64,000 bases of DNA, taken from positions 620,001 to 684,000 of the forward strand of contig NZ_JADPJI010000005.1 in NCBI RefSeq assembly GCF_023073355.1, read 5' to 3'. Positions within the stretch are counted from its first letter, which is position 1; each line of letters begins with the position of its first letter. The position numbers and the translations under genes are program-made. Positions 7,556-15,706 of this stretch are shown in pieces. Below the pieces are notes generated by a model, which saw only the letters and a list, made by a program, of their open reading frames with translations, made no database searches and was not told the DNA's origin. The stretch comes from Bradyrhizobium sp. 199. GTDB taxonomy: Bacteria; Pseudomonadota; Alphaproteobacteria; Rhizobiales; Xanthobacteraceae.

Positions 7556-9496
7556 GTGTCTTTTCCGGCCCTGACCCCGCCGCTCGCCCAAGCTTTGGCC
7601 GAGCGGAACTATGATTCACCGACCCCCGTTCAGCTCGCCGTGCTCGCGGACGAGGCTAGCGATCGCGACCTCCTGGTTTCGGCGCGGACCGGCTCCGGCA
7701 AGACACTCGCTTATGGCCTTGCCATGGCCAAGGACCTGCTCGGGGATGCCGAGCGGTTCGAGCGGGCGGGCGCACCGCTCGCCCTCATCGTGGCACCGAC
7801 CCGCGAGCTCGCCATGCAGGTCCAGCGCGAACTCGCATGGCTCTACGGGCGTGCGGGCGGGCGCGTGGTCTCCTGCGTCGGCGGCATGGATCCGCGCGGC
7901 GAGCAGCGCGAGCTGGCGGCCGGCGCCCATATCGTGGTCGGCACGCCCGGCCGGCTCTGCGACCATCTGCGGCGCGGCCGTCTCGACATCTCGGAATTGA
8001 AAGCGGTCGTCCTCGACGAGGCCGACGAGATGCTCAATCTCGGCTTTCGCGAGGACATGGAATTCATCCTCAAGACAACGCCGGAGACGCGCCGCACCCT
8101 GATGTTCTCGGCGACGTTCCCGCGCGGCATCGTCGCGTTGGCCAAGCAATACCAGCAGCAGGCGTTCCGGATCGAGGTCGCCGGCGACGAGGGCGGTCAC
8201 GCCGACATCGAGTATCGCGCTATCCGGGTCGCGCCCGGTGACGTCGAGCACGCGGTCGTCAACGTGCTGCGCTTCTACGAGGCACCGAGTGCTCTCGTGT
8301 TCTGCAGCACACGCGATCACGTCAGGCATTTGCAAGCGGCGCTGCTGGAGCGCGGCTTCTCCGTGGTCGCGCTCTCAGGCGAATTGACGCAGAACGAGCG
8401 TACCATGGCGCTGCAGTCGCTGCGTGACGGACGCGCCCGCGTCTGCGTCGCGACGGACGTCGCCGCCCGCGGCATCGACCTGCCGAGCCTCGACCTCGTC
8501 ATTCATGCCGACCTGCCCAACGACGCCGAGGTGATGCAGCATCGCTCGGGCCGAACGGGGCGCGCGGGCCGCAAGGGGACGAGCGTTCTGCTGGTGGTGC
8601 CGGCACGCCGACGGCGTGCGGAGCTGCTGCTCAATCTCTCGGGAACCGACGCGGTCTGGGGCACGGCGCCACAGGCCGAGGAAATCCGCAAGCTCGATCA
8701 CGATCGCATGAAGGACGTGTTGTTCACCGAGGAGACGACCGCCGACGATCTGGCTCTGGCCCAGGCACTCCTGGCCGAGCGATCGGCCGAGGATATCGCC
8801 GCCGCACTGGCGCGGCTTTACCGCGCGCGGCTGCCGTCGCCCGAGGACATCATCGACCCCGGCGAGCGAACCAGCCGGCCGCGTGACGATCGCGGGCGGG
8901 ACAAGTTCCAGGACAGGGGGGGCGATGATCGTCCTGAAAGGCCTCGGCCCAAATCGGGAAAATCGTCGTCGAAACACGGCATGGCGGACGGTAGCGTCTG
9001 GTTCCGGGCCAACATCGGACGAAAGAAGAACGCCGAAGCGCGCTGGCTCCTGCCGATGATCTGCCGTCGCGGCGGCATCGACAAGGGCGACATCGGCGCG
9101 ATCAAGATCATGGACACCACCACCGAGTTCGAAATCTCTGCGCGGGTCGCGGACTCCTTCGCCACCAAGATCAAGCGTCCGGACAAGGAAGACAATATCC
9201 GCCTTGAGCCGATGGCGGACGCGCCGCAGCGACAGGAGCGTTCGGAAGAACGGTCCCATGCGCCCCGGCGCGAGGCCGGCGAGCATCGTGAACGGCGCGA
9301 CGAACGTCCACGCGAGACAAGCGGATTCAAATCGCGCAGCAAGCCCCATGGCGAGCGCGCGCCGAAATTCGACGAGGCTCCTTCCTTCGGAAAGAAAAAG
9401 AAGCATCGGCCGGGCCACGCAGAGCCATCATCGGTCACCCCCTGGACCGTGAAGGGCGCACCGGCAAAGAAGGCCAAGAAGAAGCATCGCGGTTGA
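7556..9496 (+). CDS. DEAD-box RNA helicase with DbpA RNA-binding domain
   Basis: A 646-residue ATP-dependent RNA helicase. The Q motif begins at Phe3, Walker A is SARTGSGKT (42-50), motif Ia is PTRELAMQV, motif II is DEAD (154-157), motif III is SAT and motif VI is HRSGRTGRAG. After residue 480 comes a DbpA-type domain (GSVWFRANIGRKKNAEARWL onward), which in DbpA binds a hairpin of 23S rRNA. The last 90 residues are a basic, disordered lysine/arginine-rich tail. It probably helps large-subunit ribosome assembly or RNA remodelling. The start is a GTG. The 280-bp upstream gap may be a long leader, as is common for cold-induced helicases, but no specific signal was seen. Confidence 0.93.
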   Translation: MSFPALTPPLAQALAERNYDSPTPVQLAVLADEASDRDLLVSARTGSGKTLAYGLAMAKDLLGDAERFERAGAPLALIVAPTRELAMQVQRELAWLYGRAGGRVVSCVGGMDPRGEQRELAAGAHIVVGTPGRLCDHLRRGRLDISELKAVVLDEADEMLNLGFREDMEFILKTTPETRRTLMFSATFPRGIVALAKQYQQQAFRIEVAGDEGGHADIEYRAIRVAPGDVEHAVVNVLRFYEAPSALVFCSTRDHVRHLQAALLERGFSVVALSGELTQNERTMALQSLRDGRARVCVATDVAARGIDLPSLDLVIHADLPNDAEVMQHRSGRTGRAGRKGTSVLLVVPARRRRAELLLNLSGTDAVWGTAPQAEEIRKLDHDRMKDVLFTEETTADDLALAQALLAERSAEDIAAALARLYRARLPSPEDIIDPGERTSRPRDDRGRDKFQDRGGDDRPERPRPKSGKSSSKHGMADGSVWFRANIGRKKNAEARWLLPMICRRGGIDKGDIGAIKIMDTTTEFEISARVADSFATKIKRPDKEDNIRLEPMADAPQRQERSEERSHAPRREAGEHRERRDERPRETSGFKSRSKPHGERAPKFDEAPSFGKKKKHRPGHAEPSSVTPWTVKGAPAKKAKKKHRG

Positions 9497-9527
9497 GCTT
9501 CTGCCGTGCAGGGCTGACAGCACTGAT

Positions 9528-9549
9528 GCCGCCGGATTGCACCGGCGGC
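9528..9549 (+). terminator. Probable terminator hairpin after the helicase
   Basis: GCCGCCGG (9528-9535) and CCGGCGGC (9542-9549) form a perfect 8-bp stem with a six-base loop. There is no real T run, so termination may be weak. The hairpin lies between two convergent genes and could serve both. Confidence 0.5.
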
Positions 9550-9574
9550 ACCATCTGAAAGGTCAGGTGTGAGT

Positions 9575-9877
9575 TCAGCGGCCACCGCCACCACCACCTC
9601 CGCCGCCACCACCGCCCCCGCCACCGCCGGCGTCGCGGATCGACGAGCTGTAGCGCGGGTCAGTCTGCTTCATATAGGTTGGCGAGGTATCGTGGCTGAG
9701 GCGAACGACGTGGCGTGAGCGCCCCGGGTTCTGCGTCTCCACGACGCTGCCGCAGCCTTCGAAGAACCCGAATTCGCAGCCGTAGGTTCGGTGTTGCGCC
9801 GCGTTGGCGCTGGACGCGGCGAACGCGCTCGTCGCGACGCATGCAATCAAGGCGACTTTCGACAATGTGAGCTTCAT
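9575..9877 (-). CDS. Small secreted protein with polyglycine tail
   Basis: A 100-residue protein with a clear signal peptide (MKLTLSKVALIACVATSAFA, cleaved near ASSANA-A). A short mature part contains two cysteines (YGCEFGFFEGCGSV), and the C-terminus has sixteen consecutive glycines followed by a final arginine. The ATG at 9875-9877 follows GGAGACTATCC, a good ribosome site; the longer in-frame ORF is not needed. No family was recognised. The glycine run is encoded by mixed GGN codons, so it is not a simple trinucleotide repeat, though it may still vary in length. Confidence 0.7.
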   Translation of the reverse strand: MKLTLSKVALIACVATSAFAASSANAAQHRTYGCEFGFFEGCGSVVETQNPGRSRHVVRLSHDTSPTYMKQTDPRYSSSIRDAGGGGGGGGGGGGGGGGR

Positions 9878-10003
9878 GGATAGTCTCCAGCCTCGGTTTG
9901 GCGAGACCGGAACGGCTCGCACACACCTTCGACGGAGCCTGACCTGACCCGGTTCGACGGCGCCGCTTCACGCCCGCGTGAGCCGGCTTGCCGTGGAGGG
10001 ACG

Positions 10004-10510
10004 TTACGCCGCGGTAAGGTCGCGCAGCATGTATGTCGCGCCTTCGCCATAGGATGCGAGCTTTGCGCGCAGTTCCGCGTCCGCCGCGATCGGCCGAAAG
10101 CCGATGCGCTCCCACAGCGGCCGCGTCGCGTAGACCGAGACCAATGCGAGCGTTGCGATGCCCGATGCACGCGCCAGCTGCTCGATACCGGCGATATAAG
10201 CGCGCAGAACGCCGCCGCGAAAATCCGGCAACACGGCGACGTCGTGGACATAGAGGCAATCCGCATCGTCAGGCAATCGCGCGAGGAAACCGTCGAGCGG
10301 CGGAATCCGGTGCTGCTTCCAGGGATACGAAAAACCGTAGCCGGCGATCGCATCGTCGGCAACGAGCACGCGGCATGCTTCGGGATAGAGCCACATCTTC
10401 TCGGCGAACACTTCGGGCCGTTCAGGAAGATCAGGATGTATCCGCGCCGCGATGGCGTTGATCGCGGGCAGGTCGGATGCTCGCGCGGGACGCCAATGCG
10501 GCTTGCTCAT
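10004..10510 (-). CDS. GNAT family N-acetyltransferase
   Basis: A 168-residue GNAT protein. It opens WRPARASDLPAINAIAARIH. The central strand LYVHDVAVLPDFRGGVLRAY is motif A with the acetyl-CoA loop, slightly unusual because the loop reads R-G-G-V-L rather than R-G-x-G-x-G/A. The end reads ATRPLWERIGFRPI, the usual F-Y/W-x-R-x-G-F helix. It resembles the group that acetylates small amines; the substrate is unknown. It sits alone between the polyglycine protein and the DJ-1-like gene, all on the minus strand. Confidence 0.85.
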   Translation of the reverse strand: MSKPHWRPARASDLPAINAIAARIHPDLPERPEVFAEKMWLYPEACRVLVADDAIAGYGFSYPWKQHRIPPLDGFLARLPDDADCLYVHDVAVLPDFRGGVLRAYIAGIEQLARASGIATLALVSVYATRPLWERIGFRPIAADAELRAKLASYGEGATYMLRDLTAA

Positions 10511-10645
10511 GTCTCTTCGTCTTCCGTCTCGGTCGGCCAGTGTATTCTGCTGCGCCAGCGCTTGCAGCGAAAAATATCTTTGCCGGCGTCTCAGGAATGC
10601 CGGGTCGCGCCTGGCATCTGGCGATACCGTAACGGCGTTCCGCCT

Positions 10646-11779
10646 TTATCTCGGATATTCGAGCTGCATCGCGACGAAGTCGGCGGTGCGCGGTCCGTAG
10701 CGCACGTCGATGGCACGCAACGTCTGGTCCAGAGCTCGCGCCGGCGGCAGGTCGATTGCGGCCGGCTGGGTCAGCTTTGCGGGCCAATCGGCCGCAACCT
10801 TGTCCGGCAGGATGCGAAGACCGCTGCGGCTAGTCTGCGGCTCTGCGGTGGCCGCGAAGGTGAGGGCGCGCGAGCGGTAGGTGCGCGACCACGCGTCGGC
10901 GATCAGCGCGAGCGAGACCTCGTCGATACCAGGCGTCAGCGCGATTCCGAGTTGCTCGCGGTTCCAGAATGCGAGCGTGTTGCCGATTGCCGTCAGCGCG
11001 AAGGGGCGTGTGAACTGGAACGCCTCGCTGCGATGGCGCGCATCCCAATGCGCAAGACCGATCTCGCGGGCGACCGCCTCGGCCTTGGCGCGGCCGGCGA
11101 TGGCCTCGACCAGGGTCAGGGCCATCGGCATGGATGCGGTGATGCCGGTCGTCGTCGCCACGCCGCGGTCGATCACCAGCCTGCGGTCCGCGACATAGCG
11201 GATCGTGGAATGCTTTTGCAGATCGCGCACGGAATACCAGTGCGTGGTGGCCTGCCGGCCGTCGAGCAGCCCGGTGTTGGCAACGACCTTGGCGCCGACA
11301 CAGATGCCGATGACAATCGCGCCCTTGCAGGCCTGGCTCTTGATCCACTGCAAGGCCGCCGCATCGTCTTCGCGGCTCATCGCGGGCACGATGACGTAGT
11401 CGGCGCCTTCAGGATGCGCGGCATCGAACTCGGCGATGGTCGCGTGCGGCTGCACTTTCAGCGCGGGATAAAGCGTGACGGGTCCAGGCTGCGTTGCCAA
11501 TGTGAGGACGTCGGCGACGTCGGCGCGCGCGAGGATGCCGTATGGCATCAGATAGTCGGTCGTCTCGCTCATGTCATTGATGCCGACGATGGCGATCAGG
11601 GGACGTTTGCGTTTTGGCGGCTTCAGTGCCGCGAGCGTTGCCTCCGTCTCGTCTTTGGATATCGCAGGCGCGGTTCCCCGAGCCGGCGAGCCCGGCAGCA
11701 GGAACAGCCAGGTTCCGCCGATTGCGGCCAGCAATGCCACGCAGCCGACGCCGCTCCACGCCAGAATGCGCCATGTCAT
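10646..11779 (-). CDS. Membrane-anchored DJ-1/PfpI family protein
   Basis: A 377-residue protein with one N-terminal membrane helix (about residues 5-28) and a DJ-1/PfpI-like domain facing the periplasm. The nucleophile elbow is IVIGICVGA with Cys160. It is followed by GLLDGRQATTHW, which in the related domain of GlxA-type AraC regulators precedes the histidine. Here there is no helix-turn-helix, so it is not a regulator of that type. Amidase, chaperone or glyoxalase-like activity is possible but not decidable. The start at 11779 follows GGGTGACATCATC; an in-frame ATG ten codons upstream is also open. Confidence 0.75.
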   Translation of the reverse strand: MTWRILAWSGVGCVALLAAIGGTWLFLLPGSPARGTAPAISKDETEATLAALKPPKRKRPLIAIVGINDMSETTDYLMPYGILARADVADVLTLATQPGPVTLYPALKVQPHATIAEFDAAHPEGADYVIVPAMSREDDAAALQWIKSQACKGAIVIGICVGAKVVANTGLLDGRQATTHWYSVRDLQKHSTIRYVADRRLVIDRGVATTTGITASMPMALTLVEAIAGRAKAEAVAREIGLAHWDARHRSEAFQFTRPFALTAIGNTLAFWNREQLGIALTPGIDEVSLALIADAWSRTYRSRALTFAATAEPQTSRSGLRILPDKVAADWPAKLTQPAAIDLPPARALDQTLRAIDVRYGPRTADFVAMQLEYPR

Positions 11780-11938
11780 GATGATGTCACCCGATCCTCG
11801 TTGCTTCACGCGAGGTGGAAGCTAACTCTTGGCAACGACATCAGGAATGACGCAGATCCGGCAAAAACGGACATCGGCACGCGCGTGGATGTGTCGCGCG
11901 GCGCGTTCTCTTGCGCGATGCCGCGCGCCGGACGGAGA

Positions 11939-12493
11939 CTATCTCAGTCCCTCATACACCATCAGCCCGCGAGCGATCTGCAGTTTGCGGATCGCGCGCG
12001 GCAGGAGTTTCTCCGGCTGGTGCAGATAGCGCCAGGAGCTGAGGGTGAAGGCTGACAGCGCGCCGCATTCGTCGTCGAACGGCGCAAGTACGCCCGTCAC
12101 GCTCACGGGCGTGTGCGGGCGGGCGTTGAACGGCAGCAGCAACAGCTCGAGATGGGCCTTGCTGCCGTCCTCGCGCGCGGCGGTGACGCCGGCGATCGCA
12201 CCTAACACTTCGTCGGCGACGATGGTTGTGATCTCGTCGATCTCGCTGCGGCTCGAATCGTCGAACAGCGCCGCAAAGCTCTGGTCCTTGAGGTCACGTC
12301 CCGCCAGCGCGCAGACCCGCGTGCCGGCGACACGGAACGGGAAGCCGAGGTTCGGCTCGCAGGAGAGCACGAAGATGTCGCCGAGCAGGCCGCGGACCGC
12401 GGCCGGATCGATGTCGGCCCTGTCAGGGGCCCGTGCAGCGCCGCGCTTCTTGTCCCAATACGCGAAGAACGCGCGGCTCGACGGATGTTTCAT
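11939..12493 (-). CDS. PAS_5-type domain protein
   Basis: A 184-residue protein that opens MKHPSSRAFFAYWDKKRG and continues APDRADIDPAAVRGLLGDIF. This is the hallmark of the alphaproteobacterial PAS_5 family, single-domain PAS-like sensors with no output domain. The core is FPFRVAGTRVCALAGRDLKD. In Caulobacter a member of this group is linked to cell-cycle control (MopJ), and a perfect CtrA-type box lies 153 bp upstream at 12646-12660. The ATG at 12493 was chosen because family members start there; the ORF is open further upstream. A cell-cycle or stress role is inference. Confidence 0.82.
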   Translation of the reverse strand: MKHPSSRAFFAYWDKKRGAARAPDRADIDPAAVRGLLGDIFVLSCEPNLGFPFRVAGTRVCALAGRDLKDQSFAALFDDSSRSEIDEITTIVADEVLGAIAGVTAAREDGSKAHLELLLLPFNARPHTPVSVTGVLAPFDDECGALSAFTLSSWRYLHQPEKLLPRAIRKLQIARGLMVYEGLR

Positions 12494-12645
12494 GACTGAA
12501 CGCTTACCCCGGGGTGCAACCGCGAAGGGACAGACCTGTCCCGCTTCAGTGCACCCGCGATCCCTTGTGTTGTTGTGCAGGAGGGGATTTGCAGCGTCCA
12601 TGCCGAGAGGGCGTTTTCGCGCTCGTTAAGGCCGCCTTTGCGTCG

Positions 12646-12660
12646 TTAACGTTAAATTAA
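12646..12660. promoter_or_regulatory. Perfect CtrA-type box
   Basis: The sequence TTAA-CGTTAAA-TTAA matches the full CtrA consensus TTAA-N7-TTAA exactly. It lies between the leftward PAS_5 gene (start 12493) and the rightward region that contains a terminator at 12838-12873 and the rhomboid gene. It could control either side. The consensus is well known from Caulobacter and rhizobia; function at this site is inferred. Confidence 0.6.
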
Positions 12661-12837
12661 CTACGCGCTTTGCGCCTCGCACTCCGCTGCTATGGTGGCC
12701 GCAGTCGCAAGCCTCGCCGGTTTGCTCCAGGTTCTCGGCGGGGTCTGTACACAGGGCGTCAAACAGTTTGGCCACGGGCCGGGGAGGGGTGGGGATACAC
12801 CTTCATTCCTCCGGTACCGGAAAGGCCGACACGGACA

Positions 12838-12873
12838 GGCAGGGCTTTCCCAGGGCCCTGCCTTTTCCTTTTG
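12838..12873 (+). terminator. Intrinsic terminator ending a possible short transcript
   Basis: GGCAGGGC (12838-12845) and GCCCTGCC (12855-12862) form a perfect 8-bp stem with a nine-base loop, extended by one A-T pair, followed by TTTTCCTTTT. It is a strong plus-strand terminator. No protein gene ends before it on this strand, so it should end either a small RNA starting near 12.67-12.70 kb or an attenuated leader of the rhomboid gene. Confidence 0.75.
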
Positions 12874-12947
12874 TGCACTTGCGCAACGCTGGCAAAGGCG
12901 ACTATCTGCAAGCTTGTTGCCCCGGTCGGGCTGAAAGCGAAGCTGCC

Positions 12948-13781
12948 TTGGATTCCCCGCAAAATTCTCCGCCGCAAGGCCCTCAGCAAAATCCTCAAGC
13001 GGAGGTGCCGGCGGTCGTCGAGGAGGCTCCGCGCGAGCCGGTCCTGACGCTGCCCACGGCGCTGACCGCCTATATCGTCCTGCTGGCGGTGATCCATCTG
13101 CGGGTGCTGCTGCCGCCCGCAATCGAGAACTGGACCATCGACGTCTTCGGCTTCATCCCGAAGCGCTATGATTCCTCGCTGCTCAATCTGCAGATCCCCG
13201 GCGGTGCCGGGGCGAAGGTGTGGACTTTCGTCACCTACTCGCTGCTGCACGCCAATCTGACCCATCTCGGCTTCAACGTGCTGTGGCTGCTGCCGTTCGG
13301 TAGCGCGCTGGCAAGGCGCTTTGGTGCGGTCAGGTTCTACCTGTTTCTCGCGGTGACGGCGGCGGCCGGCGCGCTCGCCCATCTCGTCACCCATGAGCAT
13401 GCGGTGGCGCCAATGATCGGCGCCTCGGCCTCGGTGTCCGGCGCGATGGCAGCCGCGATCCGGTTCGCCTTCGTCCGCGGCAGCTTCCTGTCGTTCAACC
13501 GTTCGGACGCCGATACCGCGGCAAAGGTTCCGGCATTGCCGCTGTCGCGCGCGCTGCGCGACGGGCGGGTGGTCGGCTTCCTGGCGGTGTGGTTCGGCGT
13601 CAACATCATCTTCGGTGTGGGGGCGATCGGCATCGATTCCGAAACCACGAGCGTCGCCTGGCAGGCGCATATCGGCGGCTTCTTTGCCGGCCTGTTGCTG
13701 TTCACCCTGTTCGATCCCGTGCGGCGCGTGCGAGGCGATGCTGCGGATGCGTCATCACAGGACGTTTCAGACCGTATTTGA
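12948..13781 (+). CDS. Rhomboid family intramembrane serine protease
   Basis: A 277-residue membrane protein. After a proline/glutamine-rich N-terminal tail come about six hydrophobic helices. The catalytic serine is in IGASASVSGAMAA (Ser160), and the catalytic histidine is in WQAHIGGFFAG (His240). HANLTHLGFNVLWL is the conserved H-x-x-x-x-H-x-x-x-N motif of rhomboids. The serine motif reads G-A-S-A instead of the usual G-x-S-G. The protein should cleave transmembrane substrates within the inner membrane; no substrate is evident. The start is uncertain: I prefer the TTG at 12948, which leaves the terminator at 12838-12873 outside the gene. The frame is open back to 12768. Confidence 0.82.
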   Translation: MDSPQNSPPQGPQQNPQAEVPAVVEEAPREPVLTLPTALTAYIVLLAVIHLRVLLPPAIENWTIDVFGFIPKRYDSSLLNLQIPGGAGAKVWTFVTYSLLHANLTHLGFNVLWLLPFGSALARRFGAVRFYLFLAVTAAAGALAHLVTHEHAVAPMIGASASVSGAMAAAIRFAFVRGSFLSFNRSDADTAAKVPALPLSRALRDGRVVGFLAVWFGVNIIFGVGAIGIDSETTSVAWQAHIGGFFAGLLLFTLFDPVRRVRGDAADASSQDVSDRI

Positions 13782-13971
13782 AGCGGCGCTTGCGGTGCGG
13801 CCCGAATTCATCCATCATTTGCGGGAAGAATGTTCCGAAGCGACAAGCCCATAGAGGCAACGCTTAGACAAGCGCGCGAGCGTGAAACCCGCGCTGAAAC
13901 TGTTAGTTGAAGACTCGAAGAACAAGTCCGGACCGCCAAGAGGCGGACGGGTCCGATTCAGGGAGGCAACA

Positions 13972-14400
13972 ATGACGGTACGTTCCATTCTCAACACCAA
14001 GGGGCACCAGATCATGAGCGTCGAGCCTGACGCGAAGCTGGCTGCCGCGGTCAAGCTGCTCGCTGAGAAGAAGATCGGCGCGGTGCTGGTGATGAACCAG
14101 AGCCGGCTCGAAGGCATCCTGTCGGAGCGCGACATCGTGCGCGTGCTGGGCGAGCGCGGCGCCGGCGTGCTGGAGGAGCCGGTCGCTCAGGTCATGACCC
14201 GCAAGGTCGTGACCTGCAAGGAGACAGACACGGTCGCCGAGCTGATGGAGATGATGACGTCAGGCAAGTTCCGCCATCTGCCCGTGATCGACAACGGCAC
14301 GGTGGTCGGCCTCATCTCGATCGGCGACATCGTCAAGCGCCGGGTCCAGGAATACGAGTCCGAGCAGGAAGCTCTGCGCGACTACATCAAGACGGCCTGA
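13972..14400 (+). CDS. Tandem CBS domain protein
   Basis: A 142-residue protein made of two CBS motifs (a Bateman module), with no catalytic domain. The first motif contains KIGAVLVMNQSRLEGILSER and the second GKFRHLPVIDNGTVVGLISI. Both end in the typical (S/G)-x-R/G-D-I segment (SERDIVRVL, IGDIVKRRV). Such stand-alone pairs bind adenine nucleotides and act as energy sensors. The ATG at 13972 follows GGGAGG at five bases. It is convergent with the patatin gene and has no obvious partner enzyme. Confidence 0.9.
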   Translation: MTVRSILNTKGHQIMSVEPDAKLAAAVKLLAEKKIGAVLVMNQSRLEGILSERDIVRVLGERGAGVLEEPVAQVMTRKVVTCKETDTVAELMEMMTSGKFRHLPVIDNGTVVGLISIGDIVKRRVQEYESEQEALRDYIKTA

Positions 14401-14419
14401 CGGACCTCAGGCATCCGCC

Positions 14420-15487
14420 TCACTCGTCCGCTTTGGGCGCGCTGCCTGCGGGCGCCGGCGCGAGCACGTCGATCGCCTCCTGGATCGATTCCAGCGCGCG
14501 CTCGGCGGCGCGCGTGCCGTGGGCGATCAGGTCCTCGGAACGATGGAAGTCGAACCAGCCGAACTGGCCGACGCGCGGCGTGATCAGAAGGTCCGGCGGG
14601 TCGCCGGCGAGGCGCGCGCGCGTGATGCGGTCCTGCATGATGTTGAAGGCGTCGACCATCACCGAGGAGATGCCGGGCCGGCCGGCGCCGCCGAAGAATT
14701 CGCGCTTCATGGTCTTCTCGGGCGAGAACAGCCGTGGGAAGCGCCGCTTGGCCGCAGGCTCTTCCGCCTCCGGCGCGACCCGGGTGGGCGGTGCGCCATG
14801 CGAATAGATCGTGGTGGAATGGGTGAAGATGTCGCTGGAGAGATTCGCCGCGATGACGATTTCGGCGCCGAGTGCGCGAGCGGCGGAGACCGGCACGGGA
14901 TTCACCAGCGCACCGTCCACCAACCAGCGGTCACCGATCAGCACCGGCGCGAAGATGCCGGGCAGGGCATAGGACGCGCGCATCGCATCGACCACACGGC
15001 CGCGCGTCAGCCAGATCTCGTGGCCGGTGCGGACCTCGGTCGCCACGCTCGCGAACTTGACGGGGAGATCCTCTATTAAGGTCTGCCCGACCGCGTCCTC
15101 GAGCCGGGTTGCGAGCTTCTCACCGCCGAGCAGGCCGGAGCCGTTGAGGCGGATATCGAGATAGCTGAGGATGTTGCGCATGCCTTGCAGGCTTCGCCCC
15201 CACTCCTCGAGCGTTTCGAGCCGACCGGCCGCATGGAGGCCCCCGACCACGGCGCCAATGGAGGTGCCGACCACGACGTCGGGCACAATCCCGTTGGCAA
15301 GCAGTGTCCTGAGAATCCCGATATGGGCAAAGCCGCGCGCCGCACCGCCACCAAGGGCAAGCCCAATCACTGGCCGGCGGATGCTGCCCAAGCCGACTTT
15401 TTCGCCGACCTTTTCACTGGCTGTTTCGCCATTGGAGCCGTTCGCGCCCCGACCCTTCAAAATATCCAGCACCGAAAACTCTCCCAC
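14420..15487 (-). CDS. Patatin-like phospholipase
   Basis: A 355-residue protein with a bacterial patatin domain. The oxyanion loop is GGGAARG (46-52), the nucleophile is Ser76 in VVGTSIGAV, and the catalytic aspartate is Asp191 in LVDGALVNP. All parts of the Ser-Asp dyad are present. It should be a lipid acyl hydrolase of the RssA/YchK type. No signal peptide is visible, so it acts in the cytoplasm. The start is a GTG at 15487. A C-terminal extension (LFDFHRSEDLI-like GQFGWFDFHRSEDLIAHG) is common in alphaproteobacterial members. Its target lipid is unknown. Confidence 0.9.
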   Translation of the reverse strand: MGEFSVLDILKGRGANGSNGETASEKVGEKVGLGSIRRPVIGLALGGGAARGFAHIGILRTLLANGIVPDVVVGTSIGAVVGGLHAAGRLETLEEWGRSLQGMRNILSYLDIRLNGSGLLGGEKLATRLEDAVGQTLIEDLPVKFASVATEVRTGHEIWLTRGRVVDAMRASYALPGIFAPVLIGDRWLVDGALVNPVPVSAARALGAEIVIAANLSSDIFTHSTTIYSHGAPPTRVAPEAEEPAAKRRFPRLFSPEKTMKREFFGGAGRPGISSVMVDAFNIMQDRITRARLAGDPPDLLITPRVGQFGWFDFHRSEDLIAHGTRAAERALESIQEAIDVLAPAPAGSAPKADE

Positions 15488-15706
15488 TGGGGCCAGCCCT
15501 CACTCCAGAGTAGGCGCCGTATTTCTGCTCCGCCATAACCAGGGTGAAGCATGGTTTATACCGTTCGGGGAAGCAGGGGGCAGCAGTGTGGCGAGGACTG
15601 GTCGGCGGCAGCCCGATCACGCAGGCGTCAATCGGGTTCCTCAGAACCGTATTTCTCGGGGGTTCCGAGGCTTGAATTTGCCGCGTTTCAGTGAAAACCA
15701 GGAGGC

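Noticed and set aside
12768..12947. A 60-residue N-terminal extension of the rhomboid protein
   Set aside because: It would run through a strong terminator hairpin and its sequence is not protein-like.
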